This document shows positions 4,936 to 5,278 of a stretch of DNA of 5,278 bases, in pieces. A model generated the notes under the pieces. The model made no database searches. It was not told the DNA's origin and worked only from the letters and a program-made list of their open reading frames with translations. This DNA is from Chlamydiota bacterium (GTDB lineage Bacteria > Chlamydiota > Chlamydiia > Chlamydiales > SM23-39). The translations under genes and the position numbers were made by a program. Positions within the stretch are counted from its first letter, which is position 1. Each line of letters starts with the position of its first letter. The stretch spans positions 1 to 5,278 of the forward strand of contig DAIDIM010000189.1 of the NCBI GenBank assembly GCA_027459365.1. Direction: 5' to 3'.

Positions 4936-5278
4936 AACATTTTCAAATAGATATAAATTATTGGGGCATTAAATAAGAGTGAATCGACCATATCTAAAAT
5001 ACCGCCAAATCCAGGTAATCGATTACTGTCTTTTTTATTTGCATCCCTTTTTAGTAAAGATTCCGATAGGTCGCCGAGCGATCCGATCAATCCTAAAATG
5101 ATTCCCAAACTTAAACTTTGCTCCAATCCGATATGGAAATTCTCAAGAATTGAAAATTGACTCAGCAGGTAAAAACCAACGCTTGCACAAAGCGCGCTAA
5201 AGAGCCCAAACAGAGTCCCTTCCACAGTTTTCCCTGGACTTATAGCAGGAGCAAGCTTTCTTCGACCCCAGAGATGTC
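4932..5278 (-). CDS. cdsA: Phosphatidate cytidylyltransferase (CDP-diacylglycerol synthase), C-terminal part
   Basis: The last 114 residues are visible; the start lies beyond the window (the family is usually about 270-300 residues). The enzyme is an integral membrane protein that makes CDP-diacylglycerol from phosphatidate and CTP, the branch point of phospholipid synthesis. The fragment opens with GRRKLAPAISPGKTVEG, a conserved CdsA segment, followed by two hydrophobic spans. It then carries the family signature SLLKRDANKKDSNRLPGFGG continuing ILDMVDS, with KR, KD and the D-x-x-D acid pair retained. Two usual signature residues differ: the H before GG is F and the R of DR is M. A GTG at 5223-5225 is internal, because the conserved segment precedes it. 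The stop overlaps the cmk start as ATGA, placing CdsA directly upstream of the kinase-acyltransferase that supplies its substrates. Confidence 0.95.
   Translation of the reverse strand, partial: HLWGRRKLAPAISPGKTVEGTLFGLFSALCASVGFYLLSQFSILENFHIGLEQSLSLGIILGLIGSLGDLSESLLKRDANKKDSNRLPGFGGILDMVDSLLFNAPIIYIYLKML

Noticed and set aside
5223..5225. GTG as the start of cdsA
   Set aside because: Conserved CdsA sequence (GRRKLAPAISPGKT) continues upstream in frame to the window edge, so the gene is partial.

Overview
The window looks like a piece of a chromosome from the phylum Chlamydiae, most likely an environmental (Parachlamydia- or Simkania-like) lineage or a metagenomic bin of one. The main evidence is the reverse-strand order cdsA, then cmk, then plsC, which from memory is the order in Chlamydia trachomatis (CT451-CT453). 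A second clue is the pairing of a thioredoxin gene with a SPOUT/SpoU-type RNA methylase, which I also recall as neighbours in Chlamydia (CT539-CT540). The DNA is AT-rich by eye, apart from the first ~60 bases.

Layout. Bases 1-60 are about 78% G+C and encode, on the forward strand, a recognisable scrap of a Sua5/TsaC-type threonylcarbamoyl-AMP synthase. They butt against the truncated 3' end of an AT-rich reverse-strand glycosyltransferase-like gene (630 down to about 61). Both genes are cut at the same point, so this is probably an assembly or library chimera at the contig edge. Only 19 bp separates the glycosyltransferase start from the divergent trmL gene (650-1165). trmL runs tail-to-tail into, and overlaps by 82 bp, a reverse-strand operon of marC-family gene, trxA and a DUF2905 gene (2227 to 1084), whose genes are chained by 4-base ATGA overlaps. 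The marC gene starts at a TTG that is placed by a strong Shine-Dalgarno sequence.

Bases 2228-2542 are the only real intergenic space. They hold a probable promoter for the marC operon and a large imperfect inverted repeat: two arms of ~75 bp, about 79% identical, around a 22-nt centre. Next is a secreted seven-bladed YVTN beta-propeller protein (forward, to 3634). It overlaps by 19 bp the tail of a reverse-strand gene that fuses cytidylate kinase (Cmk) and lysophosphatidate acyltransferase (PlsC) in one 439-residue protein. The window ends inside cdsA (reverse, start beyond 5278), again joined by an ATGA overlap.

How the genes work together. The right-hand operon is a phospholipid-precursor module: PlsC makes phosphatidic acid, CdsA converts it with CTP to CDP-diacylglycerol, and Cmk phosphorylates the CMP that later head-group transfers release so that it can become CTP again. 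The middle operon combines a membrane transporter-like protein, a thiol-redox protein and a small membrane protein with no evident shared pathway. No complete unknown defence or mobile system is visible. The items most worth a second look are the long hairpin repeat, the Cmk-PlsC fusion, the trmL tail extension and the GC-rich chimeric edge.
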